Source: an uncultured Helicobacter sp. (lineage in GTDB: Bacteria > Campylobacterota > Campylobacteria > Campylobacterales > Helicobacteraceae). From it: a stretch of 64,000 bases of DNA. A program made the position numbers and the translations under genes. The DNA lies in the NCBI RefSeq assembly GCF_947367035.1, contig NZ_CANBCA010000003.1:1-64000 (forward strand). The letters run 5' to 3'. How positions within the stretch are numbered: the stretch's first letter is position 1; the number at the start of each line of letters is the position of its first letter. Under the pieces are notes generated by a model. That model did not search any database. It was not told the origin of the DNA and was given only the letters and a program-made list of their open reading frames with translations. Shown one piece after another: positions 26,834-37,148 of the stretch.

Positions 26834-29620
26834 TTATGCCTTATAAATTTTTACAGCACATTTTTTAAAATCTGTTTGCTTGGAAATTGGACAAGTTGCG
26901 TCTAAACAAACTTTATTAATATAGACTTTCTCATCAAACCAAGGCACATAAACAAGCCCCATTGGTGGGCGATTACGTCCGCGCATATCCACACGCGCTT
27001 TTACCTTACCGCGTCTTGATTCTACCCAAACCGCGTCATTTTGTTGCACACCAAGCTTTTTGCCATCTTCAGGATTCATATAACATAATGCTTCAGGCAC
27101 GGCACGATAGAGTTCTGGCACACGCATTGTCATCGTTCCGCTATGCCAATGCTCTAGCACACGCCCTGTGCTTAACCAAAATGGATATTCTTTGCTTGGC
27201 ATTTCGGGTGGATCCATATAAGGACGGAAGAAAATTTTTGCTTTGTTTTTGAGTGAAAATTTCTCTTGAGTTTTTGGCGTTGTCAAATCCCCGCGTGGCA
27301 ATTCTTTACCCGCTCCACCATAGAATGCAAACTCTCCATTTCCTGCTATTCTTGCATAATAGTCGTATTTTGCATTAAAACGCCATTGTGTTTCCTTGCC
27401 ATCTACAACAGGCCATCTAAGCCCACGCACCCTATGATAAGTATCAAAATCTGCTAAATCGTGTGCGTGTCCTACACCAAACTTGCGATATTCTTCCCAA
27501 AGATATTTCTGCACAAAGAATCCATAACCCTTAAATACCTCTCCATTACTGCCGACAACCTCGCGCTTATCGCCAAAGACTTCAGAATTTATCGTATCTT
27601 TTAGCATAGAATCTGTTATCTTATAATTTAATGCTTCTTTGTTTGCATACAAGACATCATAAAGTGTGGAATCTTCATTGTATCCCATTGCTTTTGCTGC
27701 TTCTAGCACATTAGGAAGTGTCAATTTATCGTTAATCTTTTTTTCACCCCAAACTTCTTTAAGTTTGAATCGTTTTGAAAATTCCATCATTTGCCAAGTA
27801 TCACTCATTGCGTTACCTTGTGGGAGAACTTGTTGTTTCCAATGCTGGGTTCTGCGCTCTGCATTCCCATAAGCACCCCATTTCTCATAAATCATCGCCA
27901 CAGGTAGAATCAAATCCGCTACTTTTGCACTAATTCCGGGATATGCGTCAGAGACTACAATGAAATTATCCATCTCCCTAGCCGCTTTAATCCAGTGGTT
28001 TGCATTCGCTGTATTCTGCCACGGATTATTGACATGTACCCACGCCCACTTGATTTTGCCATCTTCAAGATTCCGCATAATTTGCATAAAATGTGCGCCC
28101 GGTTGAGGATTGATTGTCCCATTTGGAAGCTTCCAAATCTTTTCTGCCATTGCTCTATGTTTTGGGTTTGCTACCACCATATCTGCAGGCAATCGATGTG
28201 AAAATGTCCCTACTTCCCTAGCCGTTCCGCACGCACTAGGTTGTCCTGTAAGTGAAAATGCACCACTTCCGGGTTTTGCTTGTTTGCCAAGCAGCATATG
28301 CACCATATAGCTTTGCTCATTGACCCAAGTTCCTCTTGTGTGTTGATTCATTCCCATTGTCCAAAAGCTCACAATTTTACGATTTTTGTCAATGTAATAT
28401 TGTGCAAGTTGTTTGAGTTTGGCTTTAAAAGATTCTAAATTTTCGCTTGCATCGCCTTTTGCAAGTTTTGCAACAAAATCAAGCGTGTAAGGCTCTAATG
28501 CCTTTTTAAAATCCTCAAAAGAAATTTCCCAATGGTTTCCTGCGGCTGCATTATGTTTGTTTTCCATTGTATCACCCGCTTTCATACCAAGATATGCAAG
28601 CGTTACGCCTTCGGCTTCACTGATGACTTTGGATTTTTCTTTTGCTGCAATGTCTAACTCCGCTGCACTATATTTTGCGTGTTTAATATCTGTGCGCAAC
28701 CCATAACCAATATCTGCAAAACCGGTTGTAAAGATACAATTTTTATTGACAAAATTCCAATCAATCGCCTTAGGATTGTTATAAACAATTTCGTGTGCAA
28801 TATAGTTCCAAATCGCTAAATCTGTATGTGGGGCAAAAATAATCTCAATATCTGCTAAATCTGAAGTTCTATTAGAATAAGGGGTTAGATTCACCACTTT
28901 TACTTTGTCAGGATTGGTTAATTTTCTATCTGTAACCCTTGCCCAAAGAATCGGGTGCATTTCTGCCATATTCGCCCCCCAAGTAACAATCGTATCGGTT
29001 AGTTCAATATCGTCATAGCAACCCGCAGGTTCGTCAATCCCAAAAGTTTCCATAAACCCAACAACCGCACTTGCCATACAATGACGAGCATTAGGATCAA
29101 TATTATTACTTCTAAAGCCTCCTTTAATAAGCTTGACTGCCGCATAACCCTCTTGCACGGTGTATTGTCCAGAGCCAAACACACCGATTCCGGTAGGTCC
29201 CAACTCATTGTATGCCTTTTTGAATTGCGCTTCCATTACATCAAAAGCTTTTTGCCAACTTACAGGTTCAAATTTCCCTTTTTTATCAAATTCACCTTTG
29301 GAATTTACGCGCAAAAGAGGTTGTGTTAGCCTATCTGCACCATACATAATTTTGGCATTGAAGTATCCTTTGATACAATTTAACCCACGATTCACAGGGG
29401 CTGCAGGGTCTCCTTTGATTGCAACGATTTGTTCATTTTTTGTCGCCACCATAATCCCACAACCTGTTCCACAGAATCTACAAACTGACTTATCCCATTT
29501 CCAGCCACCTTCTGCTTCTTTCGCTACTGCTAATGTTTGACTTGGCAATGCGATTCCAACTGCACTTGCTGCACTTGCTGCTGCCGCTGTTTTCAAAAAT
29601 TCGCGTCTATTGTATGCCAC
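26834..29620 (-). CDS. napA: Periplasmic nitrate reductase catalytic subunit NapA
   Basis: NapA reduces nitrate to nitrite in the periplasm using bis-MGD molybdenum and one [4Fe-4S] cluster. The 928 residues begin with a twin-arginine signal ([19 protein letters not shown]). The cluster motif CRFCGTGCG follows near 47-55, with [11 protein letters not shown] completing it. The molybdenum cysteine is in [12 protein letters not shown] near 177-188, and a molybdopterin dinucleotide-binding C-terminus comes last. The start is GTG 29620 behind AAGGAGG. It is first in napAGHBFLD; no napC is present. Confidence 0.97.
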   Translation of the reverse strand: MAYNRREFLKTAAAASAASAVGIALPSQTLAVAKEAEGGWKWDKSVCRFCGTGCGIMVATKNEQIVAIKGDPAAPVNRGLNCIKGYFNAKIMYGADRLTQPLLRVNSKGEFDKKGKFEPVSWQKAFDVMEAQFKKAYNELGPTGIGVFGSGQYTVQEGYAAVKLIKGGFRSNNIDPNARHCMASAVVGFMETFGIDEPAGCYDDIELTDTIVTWGANMAEMHPILWARVTDRKLTNPDKVKVVNLTPYSNRTSDLADIEIIFAPHTDLAIWNYIAHEIVYNNPKAIDWNFVNKNCIFTTGFADIGYGLRTDIKHAKYSAAELDIAAKEKSKVISEAEGVTLAYLGMKAGDTMENKHNAAAGNHWEISFEDFKKALEPYTLDFVAKLAKGDASENLESFKAKLKQLAQYYIDKNRKIVSFWTMGMNQHTRGTWVNEQSYMVHMLLGKQAKPGSGAFSLTGQPSACGTAREVGTFSHRLPADMVVANPKHRAMAEKIWKLPNGTINPQPGAHFMQIMRNLEDGKIKWAWVHVNNPWQNTANANHWIKAAREMDNFIVVSDAYPGISAKVADLILPVAMIYEKWGAYGNAERRTQHWKQQVLPQGNAMSDTWQMMEFSKRFKLKEVWGEKKINDKLTLPNVLEAAKAMGYNEDSTLYDVLYANKEALNYKITDSMLKDTINSEVFGDKREVVGSNGEVFKGYGFFVQKYLWEEYRKFGVGHAHDLADFDTYHRVRGLRWPVVDGKETQWRFNAKYDYYARIAGNGEFAFYGGAGKELPRGDLTTPKTQEKFSLKNKAKIFFRPYMDPPEMPSKEYPFWLSTGRVLEHWHSGTMTMRVPELYRAVPEALCYMNPEDGKKLGVQQNDAVWVESRRGKVKARVDMRGRNRPPMGLVYVPWFDEKVYINKVCLDATCPISKQTDFKKCAVKIYKA

Positions 29621-29666
29621 AAAAGCCTCCTTAAACCTTTAATTTTTAGCATTTTAATGCTAGGTA

Positions 29667-29672
29667 ATTATA
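29667..29672 (-). promoter_or_regulatory. -10 box of the nap operon
   Basis: The minus strand reads TTGCTATAAT, an extended -10 with a perfect TATAAT hexamer. It predicts a start at about 29660 and a 40-base leader carrying AAGGAGG before the GTG of napA. There is no -35 box; its place is taken by the activator-type site centred at 29701.5. Confidence 0.65.
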
Positions 29673-29694
29673 GCAATTTAAGTATTTTTAAGAA

Positions 29695-29708
29695 TTGATT
29701 TAAGTCAA
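29695..29708. promoter_or_regulatory. FNR/CRP-family binding site for nap
   Basis: TTGAT-TTAA-GTCAA matches the FNR consensus TTGAT-N4-ATCAA at nine of ten defined positions. Its centre is 41.5 bases upstream of the transcription start predicted from the nap TATAAT box, the exact class II activator position. It differs from the Campylobacter NssR consensus (TTAAC-N4-GTTAA). The regulator is not in the window. Confidence 0.65.
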
Positions 29709-29846
29709 TATATACTTTTATATATTTCGTATTTTAGGGATTTATAGCATTCTAAAAAATTAAAAATAGACTTTCAAAATATTATATTAATCAATAAATT
29801 TATATTATTTTTATTTAATATTTATTTTTTGTTTATTTTTTGGATA

Positions 29847-29852
29847 TACAAT
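29847..29852 (+). promoter_or_regulatory. -10 box of katA
   Basis: TACAAT within GGATATACAATTC is the best -10 in the gap upstream of katA, predicting a start near 29859 and a leader of about 50 bases. The predicted start directly abuts a perfect inverted repeat. Confidence 0.45.
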
Positions 29853-29859
29853 TCAAGCA

Positions 29860-29883
29860 GAAATAATAAATGTTTATTATTTC
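29860..29883. promoter_or_regulatory. Perfect inverted repeat in the katA leader (candidate Fur/PerR operator)
   Basis: GAAATAATAAA (29860-29870) and TTTATTATTTC (29873-29883) are exact reverse complements separated by TG. The repeat starts at the predicted katA transcription start and ends 26 bases before the start codon. Its TAATAA...TTATTA core resembles Fur-family boxes (H. pylori Fur: TAATAAT-N-ATTATTA). Catalase genes of Campylobacter are PerR/Fur-controlled. The assignment to such a regulator is inference. Confidence 0.55.
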
Positions 29884-29909
29884 ATCTCAAACACTTTAAA
29901 GGATTGATT

Positions 29910-31352
29910 ATGAAAAAGATGACGAATGACTTTGGAAATATTGTAGCAGATAACCAAAATTCACTAACGGCTGGAGATAAAGGACCTCTTTTACTACAAG
30001 ATTATATTTTGCTTGAAAAGTTGGCACATCAAAACAGAGAAAGAATCCCTGAAAGAACAGTGCATGCCAAAGGAAGTGGTGCTTATGGAGAACTTAAAAT
30101 TACAGCGGATATTTCAGCTTATACAAAGGCAAAAGTTTTGCAAAAAGATGAGATAACCCCGTTATTTTTGCGTTTCTCAATCGTTATGGGTGAATCAGGA
30201 GCAGCTGATGCAGAAAGAGATGTGAGGGGATTTGCAATTAAATTTTATACCAAAGAAGGGAATTGGGACTTAGTTGGAAATAATACCCCTGTATTTTTCA
30301 TAAGAGATCCTTATAAATTTCCAGACTTTGTTCATAGTCAAAAACGCGACCCACGCACACATTTAAGAAGTAATAATGCAATTTGGGATTTTTGGACTTT
30401 GTGTCCTGAAAGCTTCCATCAAATTACCATTCTTATGAGTGATAGAGGAATCCCAGCAAGTTATCGGTATATGCACGGATTTGGAAGTCATACTTATAGT
30501 CTGATTAATGATAAGGGGGAGAGGTTTTGGGTTAAATTCCACCTTAAGAGCAAACAGGGAATCAAAAATTTAACTAATGCAGAATCAGAAGGAGTAATCG
30601 CCAAAGATAGAGAAAGTCATCAGAGAGATTTATTTGAAGCAATTGAAAGAGGTGATTTTCCAAAATGGAGTTTTAAAATACAAGTTTTAGCAGAAAATGA
30701 AATCAATAAACTTGGCTTTAATCCCTTTGATTTAACCAAAGTTTGGTCTCATAAAATTGCGCCTCTTATTGAAATTGGAGAATTGGTTTTAAATAAGAAT
30801 CCACAAAATTATTTTAATGAAGTAGAGCAAGCTGCTTTTGCACCAAGCAATGTTGTTCCAGGAATCGGATTTAGCCCAGATAAAATGCTACAAGGTAGAA
30901 TCTTTAGTTATCCAGATGCACAAAGATACCGCATAGGGACAAATTATCATCTTCTACCAATTAATCGCCCAAGAAGTGAAGCCCATACCTATAATGTTGC
31001 GGGTGCTATGAACTTTGATACCTATGAAAATGGTGGTGCTTATTATGAGCCAAATAGTTACAAATATAGCCCCAAAGAAGATAGAAAATTTTTGGAACCA
31101 GATTTAGAAATCATAGGTAATGCTCAAAGATATGAACCATCAGATGAGGATTTTTATACACAACCTAGAGCATTATTTGAACTTATGAACGAAAAACAGA
31201 AAAATCAATTATTTGATAATATTGCCTTTTCTATGCAAGAAGTGGAAACGAAGATTATAGAAAAAGCATTGAAGCATTTTGAAAAAATCTCACCACAATA
31301 TGCTAAAGGCATTCAAAATGCACTTGAAAAAAGGAATCTCTTATGCAAATAG
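29910..31352 (+). CDS. katA: Monofunctional heme catalase KatA
   Basis: KatA breaks down hydrogen peroxide. It is a 480-residue small-subunit clade catalase. The distal His is in [13 protein letters not shown] (about 45-57) and the Asn in [16 protein letters not shown] near 118-133. The proximal heme Tyr is in [21 protein letters not shown] near 330-350. The start is ATG 29910 behind AAGGA; the longer frame to 29829 begins upstream of the promoter. An ankyrin gene overlaps its end by ten bases, as next to katA in C. jejuni. Confidence 0.97.
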   Translation: MKKMTNDFGNIVADNQNSLTAGDKGPLLLQDYILLEKLAHQNRERIPERTVHAKGSGAYGELKITADISAYTKAKVLQKDEITPLFLRFSIVMGESGAADAERDVRGFAIKFYTKEGNWDLVGNNTPVFFIRDPYKFPDFVHSQKRDPRTHLRSNNAIWDFWTLCPESFHQITILMSDRGIPASYRYMHGFGSHTYSLINDKGERFWVKFHLKSKQGIKNLTNAESEGVIAKDRESHQRDLFEAIERGDFPKWSFKIQVLAENEINKLGFNPFDLTKVWSHKIAPLIEIGELVLNKNPQNYFNEVEQAAFAPSNVVPGIGFSPDKMLQGRIFSYPDAQRYRIGTNYHLLPINRPRSEAHTYNVAGAMNFDTYENGGAYYEPNSYKYSPKEDRKFLEPDLEIIGNAQRYEPSDEDFYTQPRALFELMNEKQKNQLFDNIAFSMQEVETKIIEKALKHFEKISPQYAKGIQNALEKRNLLCK

Positions 31353-31828
31353 CTTTAAGTATCCAAGAAGAACAAAGATTTGATGAATTATGCCAAATGG
31401 CATTTGACTTTGCAAGAAAAGATGAATGCAAAAATCTCAAAATAATGCTTGATGCAGGTTTAAACATTAATCTTAAAACTCATAAAGGCGATACACTTTT
31501 AATGTTAGCGGCTTATAATAACTCTTTGGCTTGCGCAAAAACACTCCTACAAAGAGGAGCATTAGTTGATGAACGCAACGATAGAGGGCAAACTCCTCTT
31601 GCAGGAGTATGTTTCAAAGGATATACAAAAATGGCAAAACTCTTACTAGATTATGGTGCAAATCCGAATGCTAACAATGGTTTAGGCGCAACCCCTTATA
31701 CTTTTGCGATTCTATTTGGAAGACAAGAAATTGCAGAATTGTTATTACAATATTCTAATAAAAGTTTGTTAAAAAGAATCCCTCTAACGTTATTGCGCCT
31801 ATTTCAAGGAAATTTTCTTGACAAATAA
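31343..31828 (+). CDS. Ankyrin-repeat protein coupled to catalase
   Basis: The 161-residue cytoplasmic protein has about three ankyrin repeats: [40 protein letters not shown] and [20 protein letters not shown], each followed by a helix and an LLxxGAxx turn. It begins inside the katA end (ten-base overlap), behind AAGGAATC, so its synthesis is tied to catalase. The C. jejuni ankyrin protein Cj1386, next to katA, binds heme and helps load catalase. The same role here is a strong inference from position and family. It has only a few cysteines and histidines. Confidence 0.88.
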   Translation: MQIALSIQEEQRFDELCQMAFDFARKDECKNLKIMLDAGLNINLKTHKGDTLLMLAAYNNSLACAKTLLQRGALVDERNDRGQTPLAGVCFKGYTKMAKLLLDYGANPNANNGLGATPYTFAILFGRQEIAELLLQYSNKSLLKRIPLTLLRLFQGNFLDK

Positions 31829-31834
31829 AACAAA

Positions 31835-32548
31835 TCAAGAAAAAAATTCAGCAACAAAGACTTGTTCAAATACACGTTTGCTAGGCCATTCCAAGGCGCT
31901 TAATCTTGCATTTGGTTTGCTTTGGTAATACACGCAACCCGTGTCAATTGCAGCAAAGTTTTCTGTCATTAAAACTTCTTTTTGCACATCGTGTCCGAAG
32001 ACATTAAAGACTCCATATTGTTTTTTTGCTTCTTTTTGAAAATTATGCATTTTAAGCCTGCTCCAAGTCATTGCTTGGGATTCCTTCTTTCGCATTTTAT
32101 AATAAGGCAATCCAAATCCGTGTGTAACAAACAATTTTTGTCCTTGCTCATCACAAATATCAATCTCCAAAAATCTTGGTAATTCTACAAGCCATTCTAA
32201 ATGTTCGTGAATCTTGCGCAAACCACCATATCTACGATAACTTTCCATTGTTTCATAGCCCCCATTGCTAATCCACACACTCCCCCTGCCACTACTTGGT
32301 ATCCTATGATAATATTCTAGCATTAACTCTTCGTGATTCCCAAGCACACAGGCAAAATCATTTGAAATTGCCAAATCAATCACTTCACAACTTTTATTTC
32401 CGCGATCAATTAAATCTCCCGTTAAAATAATTTGCGATTCCCATTTTTTTGGCAATTTCTCAATCAACAAGCATAGAGTATCTAAGCAACCATGCACATC
32501 ACCAATTACATATACAGGTTGCAAAAGATTAAACTTTTCTATTCCCAA
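31835..32548 (-). CDS. PPP-family metallophosphoesterase / protein phosphatase
   Basis: About 237 residues carry the complete PPP signature: GDVHG, GDLIDRG and GNHE in the first 85 residues, then VTHGFG and GHDV with two metal-binding histidines. Such proteins hydrolyse phosphoserine/threonine or diadenosine tetraphosphate. Which applies here is open. The longer frame to 32647 runs into the phosphate transporter gene. I prefer the TTG at 32548, with AGGA nine bases before it; TTG 32554 is the alternative. It is six bases from the convergent ankyrin gene and 23 after the pit gene. Confidence 0.8.
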   Translation of the reverse strand: MGIEKFNLLQPVYVIGDVHGCLDTLCLLIEKLPKKWESQIILTGDLIDRGNKSCEVIDLAISNDFACVLGNHEELMLEYYHRIPSSGRGSVWISNGGYETMESYRRYGGLRKIHEHLEWLVELPRFLEIDICDEQGQKLFVTHGFGLPYYKMRKKESQAMTWSRLKMHNFQKEAKKQYGVFNVFGHDVQKEVLMTENFAAIDTGCVYYQSKPNARLSALEWPSKRVFEQVFVAEFFS

Positions 32549-32571
32549 TCTCAAATTTCCTAATTGATAGA

Positions 32572-34164
32572 TTAAAATCCAACAGCAGAAAGAATAAAGT
32601 AACAAATAGCACTGAAGACTGCAGATACAGGCACAGTAATCAGCCACGCAGCAACAATTTTATTGATAGCAGAGCGTTTGACTAGCTCCTCTTGATAAGC
32701 TTCTTTAAGCCTTTTTGCTTCTTTTTTCTTTAATTCTGGAATATTAATATTTTGAGGAACTTTGGCTTTCTTTTTAGAATCTTTACGTTCAAGACTTTTT
32801 AAAATCGCTGTTTTTCTTCTAATGGAAGCATTACGGAACTGCTCTAAAAATTCTTTAACTTTTTCACTATCTTCCCCCTTACGAGATTCCAAAATTTTAG
32901 ACTCCATTTCTTTATATTGTCGTTTCAAATGCTCACGCAAGAAACCCACGCCAAATATCGCACCAATCGCAATATGTGTTGAACTTACAGGCATTCCTAA
33001 TTCACTTGCGACAAGCACAGTTAATGCTGCACTCATTGCGATACAATAAGCACGCATTTGATCTAACTCTGTAATTTCTCCTCCAACTGTGCGGATTAAT
33101 CTTGGACCAAAAAGCGCAAGCCCGATAGAAATTCCAAGCCCACCGATTAACATAATCCAAAATGGCACATTAGCCTTTCCGCCAAATTCAAAGCTGATTT
33201 TTAGAGCTTCATTAATAGCCGTGAGCGGTCCAATTGCATTTGCAACATCGTTTGCACCATGTGCAAAACTCAAAAGAGCCACTGCAAAAATTAATGGAAT
33301 CGTAAAAAGCTTATTGATTTCTTCTTTTTTATTTTCTAATTTTTCTAAAGCTCTTTTAATAATTGGTTTTACTATAAATAATACAATAATTGAGATTACT
33401 ATACTAAGACCAAATGCAACCATATCGTCTAACACAATAATATGTTTTAAACCTTTTTTAATCAAATACAAACTAAATGCCCAAGTCATAAAAGCAATCA
33501 AATAAGGAACAATATTTTCTGCTGAACTTTTCTTATTCTTTTTATAAGTGATAGTATGCTTAATAAAAAACAACAATGCTGCTGCAATCACTCCTCCCAT
33601 CACAGGGGAGATAACCCAGCTTCCTACAATTTCTCCAAGTGCACTCCAATTTGCCACACCAAATCCACCTGCAGCAATTCCAGAACCTAAAACACCACCA
33701 ACAATCGCATGAGTTGTAGAGACAGGAGCACCGATTATTGTAGCAATATTAAGCCAAATAGCGCCAGAAATCAATGCGGCAAGCATTAGAGTAACAAAAT
33801 GTTCAGGGTCTCCAATAGCTTCTACTGAAATAATCCCAGAACTCACAGTGCTGACAACTTCCCCTCCAGCAATTAATGAGCCTGAAATCTCACAGATTGC
33901 TGCAATAATAATTGCTCCTGTCATCGTCAATGCTTTAGAACCGACAGCAGGACCTACATTATTTGCAACATCATTTGCACCAATATTCAGCGCCATATAG
34001 CCACCTACAATAGCTGCAAATCCTAATAGAATTGGATTACTAACTTTTTCTGCAAAAGCAACCATTACAATAATTACAAGCACAAATAAAAAAATAATAC
34101 TTGCTTTTTGCAAATTTTCCTTGTTAATTTTAAACCCTCTATCAGGCTGTAAAAAACTCTCCAT
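32572..34164 (-). CDS. Inorganic phosphate transporter, PiT family
   Basis: This is an inner-membrane symporter that imports phosphate, probably as metal-phosphate with H+. The 530 residues contain the two PiT signature repeats: ALNIGANDVANNVGPAVGSKAL near 57-79 and SFAHGANDVANAIGPLTA near 300-317. The paired VSTTHAIVGG and VSSTHIAIGA motifs and about eleven membrane helices are also present. A long charged cytoplasmic loop near 415-495 is rich in Lys/Arg/Glu. The phosphatase gene follows on the same strand. Confidence 0.92.
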   Translation of the reverse strand: MESFLQPDRGFKINKENLQKASIIFLFVLVIIVMVAFAEKVSNPILLGFAAIVGGYMALNIGANDVANNVGPAVGSKALTMTGAIIIAAICEISGSLIAGGEVVSTVSSGIISVEAIGDPEHFVTLMLAALISGAIWLNIATIIGAPVSTTHAIVGGVLGSGIAAGGFGVANWSALGEIVGSWVISPVMGGVIAAALLFFIKHTITYKKNKKSSAENIVPYLIAFMTWAFSLYLIKKGLKHIIVLDDMVAFGLSIVISIIVLFIVKPIIKRALEKLENKKEEINKLFTIPLIFAVALLSFAHGANDVANAIGPLTAINEALKISFEFGGKANVPFWIMLIGGLGISIGLALFGPRLIRTVGGEITELDQMRAYCIAMSAALTVLVASELGMPVSSTHIAIGAIFGVGFLREHLKRQYKEMESKILESRKGEDSEKVKEFLEQFRNASIRRKTAILKSLERKDSKKKAKVPQNINIPELKKKEAKRLKEAYQEELVKRSAINKIVAAWLITVPVSAVFSAICYFILSAVGF

Positions 34165-34343
34165 AACCTCTCCCTTAATCTTAATCTACCCCAAATATAG
34201 AGTTTGCTTTATATTTTATCAAAACTTTAAATCAAAACAACTTATACTGAATAAATTTAGAATCCTAAAATTTTAAGGCTCTAAATATAACGCTCAAAAA
34301 CTTTACATTATCTTTAAAAAATCATATCAATCGCCTAATGATT

Positions 34344-34793
34344 TTACTCTAACAATGTTTTTAATATTTCACTAATACGCTTACTATCTGCCACTTCTCC
34401 TAATGTCTTACTTGCCGCTCCCATAATTTTACCCATATCTTTTTTGGATTTTACTCCAATCTCGTTTAAAATTTTTTCTAACGCATTGCGCAAATCTTCC
34501 TCACCCAATTGCTCGGGTAAATATTCCATAATGACTTGCATTTCAAAATTTTCTTTTTGATATAAATCCTCTCGTCCTGCCTTTTTATAAGCCTCTGCCG
34601 CTTCCAAACGTTGTTTGTAAGCTTTTTTAAGAATTAAAATAACCTCTTTATCCTCTAAGTTCTTACGTTCATCTACTTCTACTTGTTTTAATGCACTACT
34701 TATCATTCGTAGTGCATCACGTCTCTCTTTATGATTTTCCTTCATTGCCTTTTTAATATCATTTAAAATTCTTTCTTTTATAGCACTTACCAT
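34344..34793 (-). CDS. GatB/YqeY domain protein
   Basis: The 149-residue protein is of the YqeY family, which resembles the tRNA-binding tail of GatB. Blocks present are RILNDIKKAMKENHKERRDALRMI at the N-terminus, LKKAYKQRLEAAEAYKKAGREDL, QVIMEYLPEQL and GKIMGAASKTLG. A role in tRNA-dependent amidation is suspected but not shown for stand-alone forms. It is divergent from flgH, sharing an 84-base gap. Confidence 0.88.
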   Translation of the reverse strand: MVSAIKERILNDIKKAMKENHKERRDALRMISSALKQVEVDERKNLEDKEVILILKKAYKQRLEAAEAYKKAGREDLYQKENFEMQVIMEYLPEQLGEEDLRNALEKILNEIGVKSKKDMGKIMGAASKTLGEVADSKRISEILKTLLE

Positions 34794-34809
34794 TAATTAT
34801 CCTTTGATT

Positions 34810-34827
34810 TTGGAATGAGCTTTGCTT
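34810..34827 (+). promoter_or_regulatory. Sigma-54 (RpoN) promoter of flgH
   Basis: TTGGAATGAGCTTTGCTT carries GG (34812-34813) and GC (34824-34825) exactly ten bases apart, within TTGGAA-N6-TTGCTT, the same form as the site at 7576. The predicted start near 34837 gives a leader of about 41 bases to the flgH ATG. RpoN control of rod and ring genes is established in Campylobacter. Confidence 0.78.
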
Positions 34828-34877
34828 AAAGCTTTAAAAGTTAGGAATTATACCTAAAATTCACATAAGGAAATGCT

Positions 34878-35615
34878 ATGAAATTTAGAGCTATTTTTTT
34901 GAAATTATCCTTTGCTGTCGTGCCTTATTTTGCATTCGGGATTCTTTTTAGCGGTTGCGCTACAACAGAACCTCAAATCTCTTTCCGCCCCCCAGCGTAT
35001 GTAGAAGAACTACCTCCAAAAGAAGAGGAAGATAACTTTGGTAATCCAGGCAGTATTTTTGGACAAGGAGATAACTTATTGTTTTCAGACCGCCGTGCTA
35101 TGCAATTAAATGATTTAGTAACCGTCATTATCAATCAAACAGCTCAAGCAACTTCCACGGCAAACAAGAATCTTAATGAAACTTCAAATTCTAATTTAAC
35201 AGGTCCTGGAATCACTTTTGGTGGACCTAGTAGTAGTATTGGCAACTTAACAAGAACATTAAATAACTTGACAGGATTTGGCATTACAAGCGGTAACAAT
35301 ACTTCCACTTATCAAGGAGCAGGTTCGCAAAATCGTCAAGAAACTTTTTCTACAACGATTGCAGCACGTATTATTAAAGTAATGCAAAATGGAAATTATT
35401 TCATTGAAGGCAGTCGTGAAGTGCTGATTAATGGCGAAAAACAAATCATTCATTTGAGCGGGGTTGTGCGTCCAACAGATATAGCAAGAAATAACACTAT
35501 AGAATCCCAATATATTGCAGACGCGAAAATTATGTATGACACACAAGGTGAATTAAAGAAAACCACCGAAAAAGGTTGGGGAACAAAACTTATTGAATCC
35601 GTTTGGCCTTTTTAA
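34878..35615 (+). CDS. flgH: Flagellar L-ring protein FlgH
   Basis: FlgH is the outer-membrane ring of the flagellar bearing. The 245 residues begin with a lipoprotein-type signal ending FSGC (Cys28). Family blocks are RAMQLNDLVTVIINQTAQATSTANK near 73-97, a glycine/asparagine-rich middle, TFSTTIAARIIKVMQNGNYFIEGSREVLINGE near 155-187 and VVRPTDIARNNTIESQYIADAKI. AAGGA precedes the ATG. A strong sigma-54 promoter lies upstream. Confidence 0.95.
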   Translation: MKFRAIFLKLSFAVVPYFAFGILFSGCATTEPQISFRPPAYVEELPPKEEEDNFGNPGSIFGQGDNLLFSDRRAMQLNDLVTVIINQTAQATSTANKNLNETSNSNLTGPGITFGGPSSSIGNLTRTLNNLTGFGITSGNNTSTYQGAGSQNRQETFSTTIAARIIKVMQNGNYFIEGSREVLINGEKQIIHLSGVVRPTDIARNNTIESQYIADAKIMYDTQGELKKTTEKGWGTKLIESVWPF

Positions 35616-35672
35616 AGACAAATTTTGGCTTGATTTTGGTAAAATACGCAAATTTATTCATAAAGGATTTGC

Positions 35673-37139
35673 GTGCAAACACAACATTTTATTGGCACTC
35701 GTGGGGGACAAGATACCGCTTTAACTTTCAAAGATGCGGTTTTAAATCCAAATGCAGCGTTTGGGGGACTTTATACAGCCAAAAATCTTCCAAAATTTGA
35801 TGGAGATTCTATTAAAGAATTGAGTCAGTTAAATTATGAAGAATTGGCGCAAGAACTTTTTCGCCATTTAAATTTAGGTATACGTAAGGAATCTCTACAA
35901 GCTGCATTACAACTCTACCATAATTTTGATGACCCTACTACGCCCTCACCTCTTTATTCAGTGCATCCCTATTTGAATGTGCAAAAACTCTATTGCGGAC
36001 CTACGCGTGCTTTTAAAGATATGGCATTACAACCCTTTGGTTCTTTATTTAGCGATTTTTTAAAAGAATCCAAAAAAGACACAGATTATCTTATTTTAGT
36101 TGCAACAAGTGGTGATACTGGACCTGCAACTTTACAAAGCTTTGCGAACAAATCACATATTAAAGTTGTCTGCATTTATCCAGAAGGTGGAACGAGCGAT
36201 GTCCAACGTTTGCAAATGACTACGATTAATGCAGATAATATTAAAGTTTTTGGCATTAAAGGGGATTTTGATGAGGCACAAACTTTGTTAAAATCTCTTC
36301 TTAAAGACCCAAAATTTAATGCGGTTTTAAAATCTAAAAATATTGCTTTAAGTGCTGCAAATAGTGTAAATTTTGGTAGAATCGCATTTCAAATTCTGTA
36401 TCACGTTTATTCTAGTTTGCAAATCTTTAAAATCAATCATCAAAAAATCCATATCATCGTGCCAAGTGGTAATTTTGGCAATGCGCTAGGTGCATTTTAT
36501 GCTAAACTTATGGGATTCCCTATTGAGCGCATTTGGATTGCTTCTAATGCCAATAATGTTTTGACAGAATTTATCAATACAGGCATTTATGATATTTCAG
36601 AAAAATCCCTACAAAAGACTTATTCACCTGCAATGGACATTCTAAAAAGTTCCAACATTGAGCGTGTGCTTTTTACCCTCTTTGACGCACAGCGCACAAG
36701 AGAATTTATGGAATCCCTAGAGCAAATCGGAAAATATAGTCTCACAAAAGAAGAACTTGCGTGGATACATATGTATTTTAGTGCAACAAGTTGCGATGAT
36801 AATTATTGCCTTAAGACTATCAAAACCTATGCGGAAAAAGGCTATATCATAGACCCACATACAGCGTGTGGATTCAAAGCTTTTGAGGAAATCAAAGCCA
36901 AATTTCCTAACACACCTTGTGTGCTTTGTTCTACTGCAGAATGGACAAAATTTGCTCCAACTTTAGCTAAAGCACTTGGCTTAGGAGATTTAAGCGATAA
37001 AGAAGCCTTAGAGAGTATTTCTAAGACCTATAAAGTTACGATTCCTAAACAGATTTTCACTCTCTTCAATCAACCAGAAATTCATAATCAAGTTTTTGAC
37101 AAAGAAACACTTAGCCAAAAAATTTTAGAATGGTTATAA
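35673..37139 (+). CDS. thrC: Threonine synthase
   Basis: This PLP enzyme converts O-phosphohomoserine to threonine. The 488 residues include the PLP lysine in GPTRAFKDMALQPFG near 108-122, ATSGDTGPATLQSF near 146-159 and VPSGNFGNALGAFYAKLMG near 263-281. The N-terminal FIGTRGG block is also standard. The start is GTG 35673, preceded by AAAGGA and a TAAAAT -10 box at 35640-35645 placed after the flgH stop, so it may have its own promoter. Confidence 0.96.
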   Translation: MQTQHFIGTRGGQDTALTFKDAVLNPNAAFGGLYTAKNLPKFDGDSIKELSQLNYEELAQELFRHLNLGIRKESLQAALQLYHNFDDPTTPSPLYSVHPYLNVQKLYCGPTRAFKDMALQPFGSLFSDFLKESKKDTDYLILVATSGDTGPATLQSFANKSHIKVVCIYPEGGTSDVQRLQMTTINADNIKVFGIKGDFDEAQTLLKSLLKDPKFNAVLKSKNIALSAANSVNFGRIAFQILYHVYSSLQIFKINHQKIHIIVPSGNFGNALGAFYAKLMGFPIERIWIASNANNVLTEFINTGIYDISEKSLQKTYSPAMDILKSSNIERVLFTLFDAQRTREFMESLEQIGKYSLTKEELAWIHMYFSATSCDDNYCLKTIKTYAEKGYIIDPHTACGFKAFEEIKAKFPNTPCVLCSTAEWTKFAPTLAKALGLGDLSDKEALESISKTYKVTIPKQIFTLFNQPEIHNQVFDKETLSQKILEWL

Positions 37140-37148
37140 GGAATTTTA

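Noticed and set aside
29160-29540. 126-residue frame opposite napA
   Set aside because: Shadow of a well-conserved gene in an unusually open antisense frame; no ribosome site.
33089-33505. 138-residue frame opposite the phosphate transporter
   Set aside because: Composition mirrors the transmembrane codons of the sense gene.
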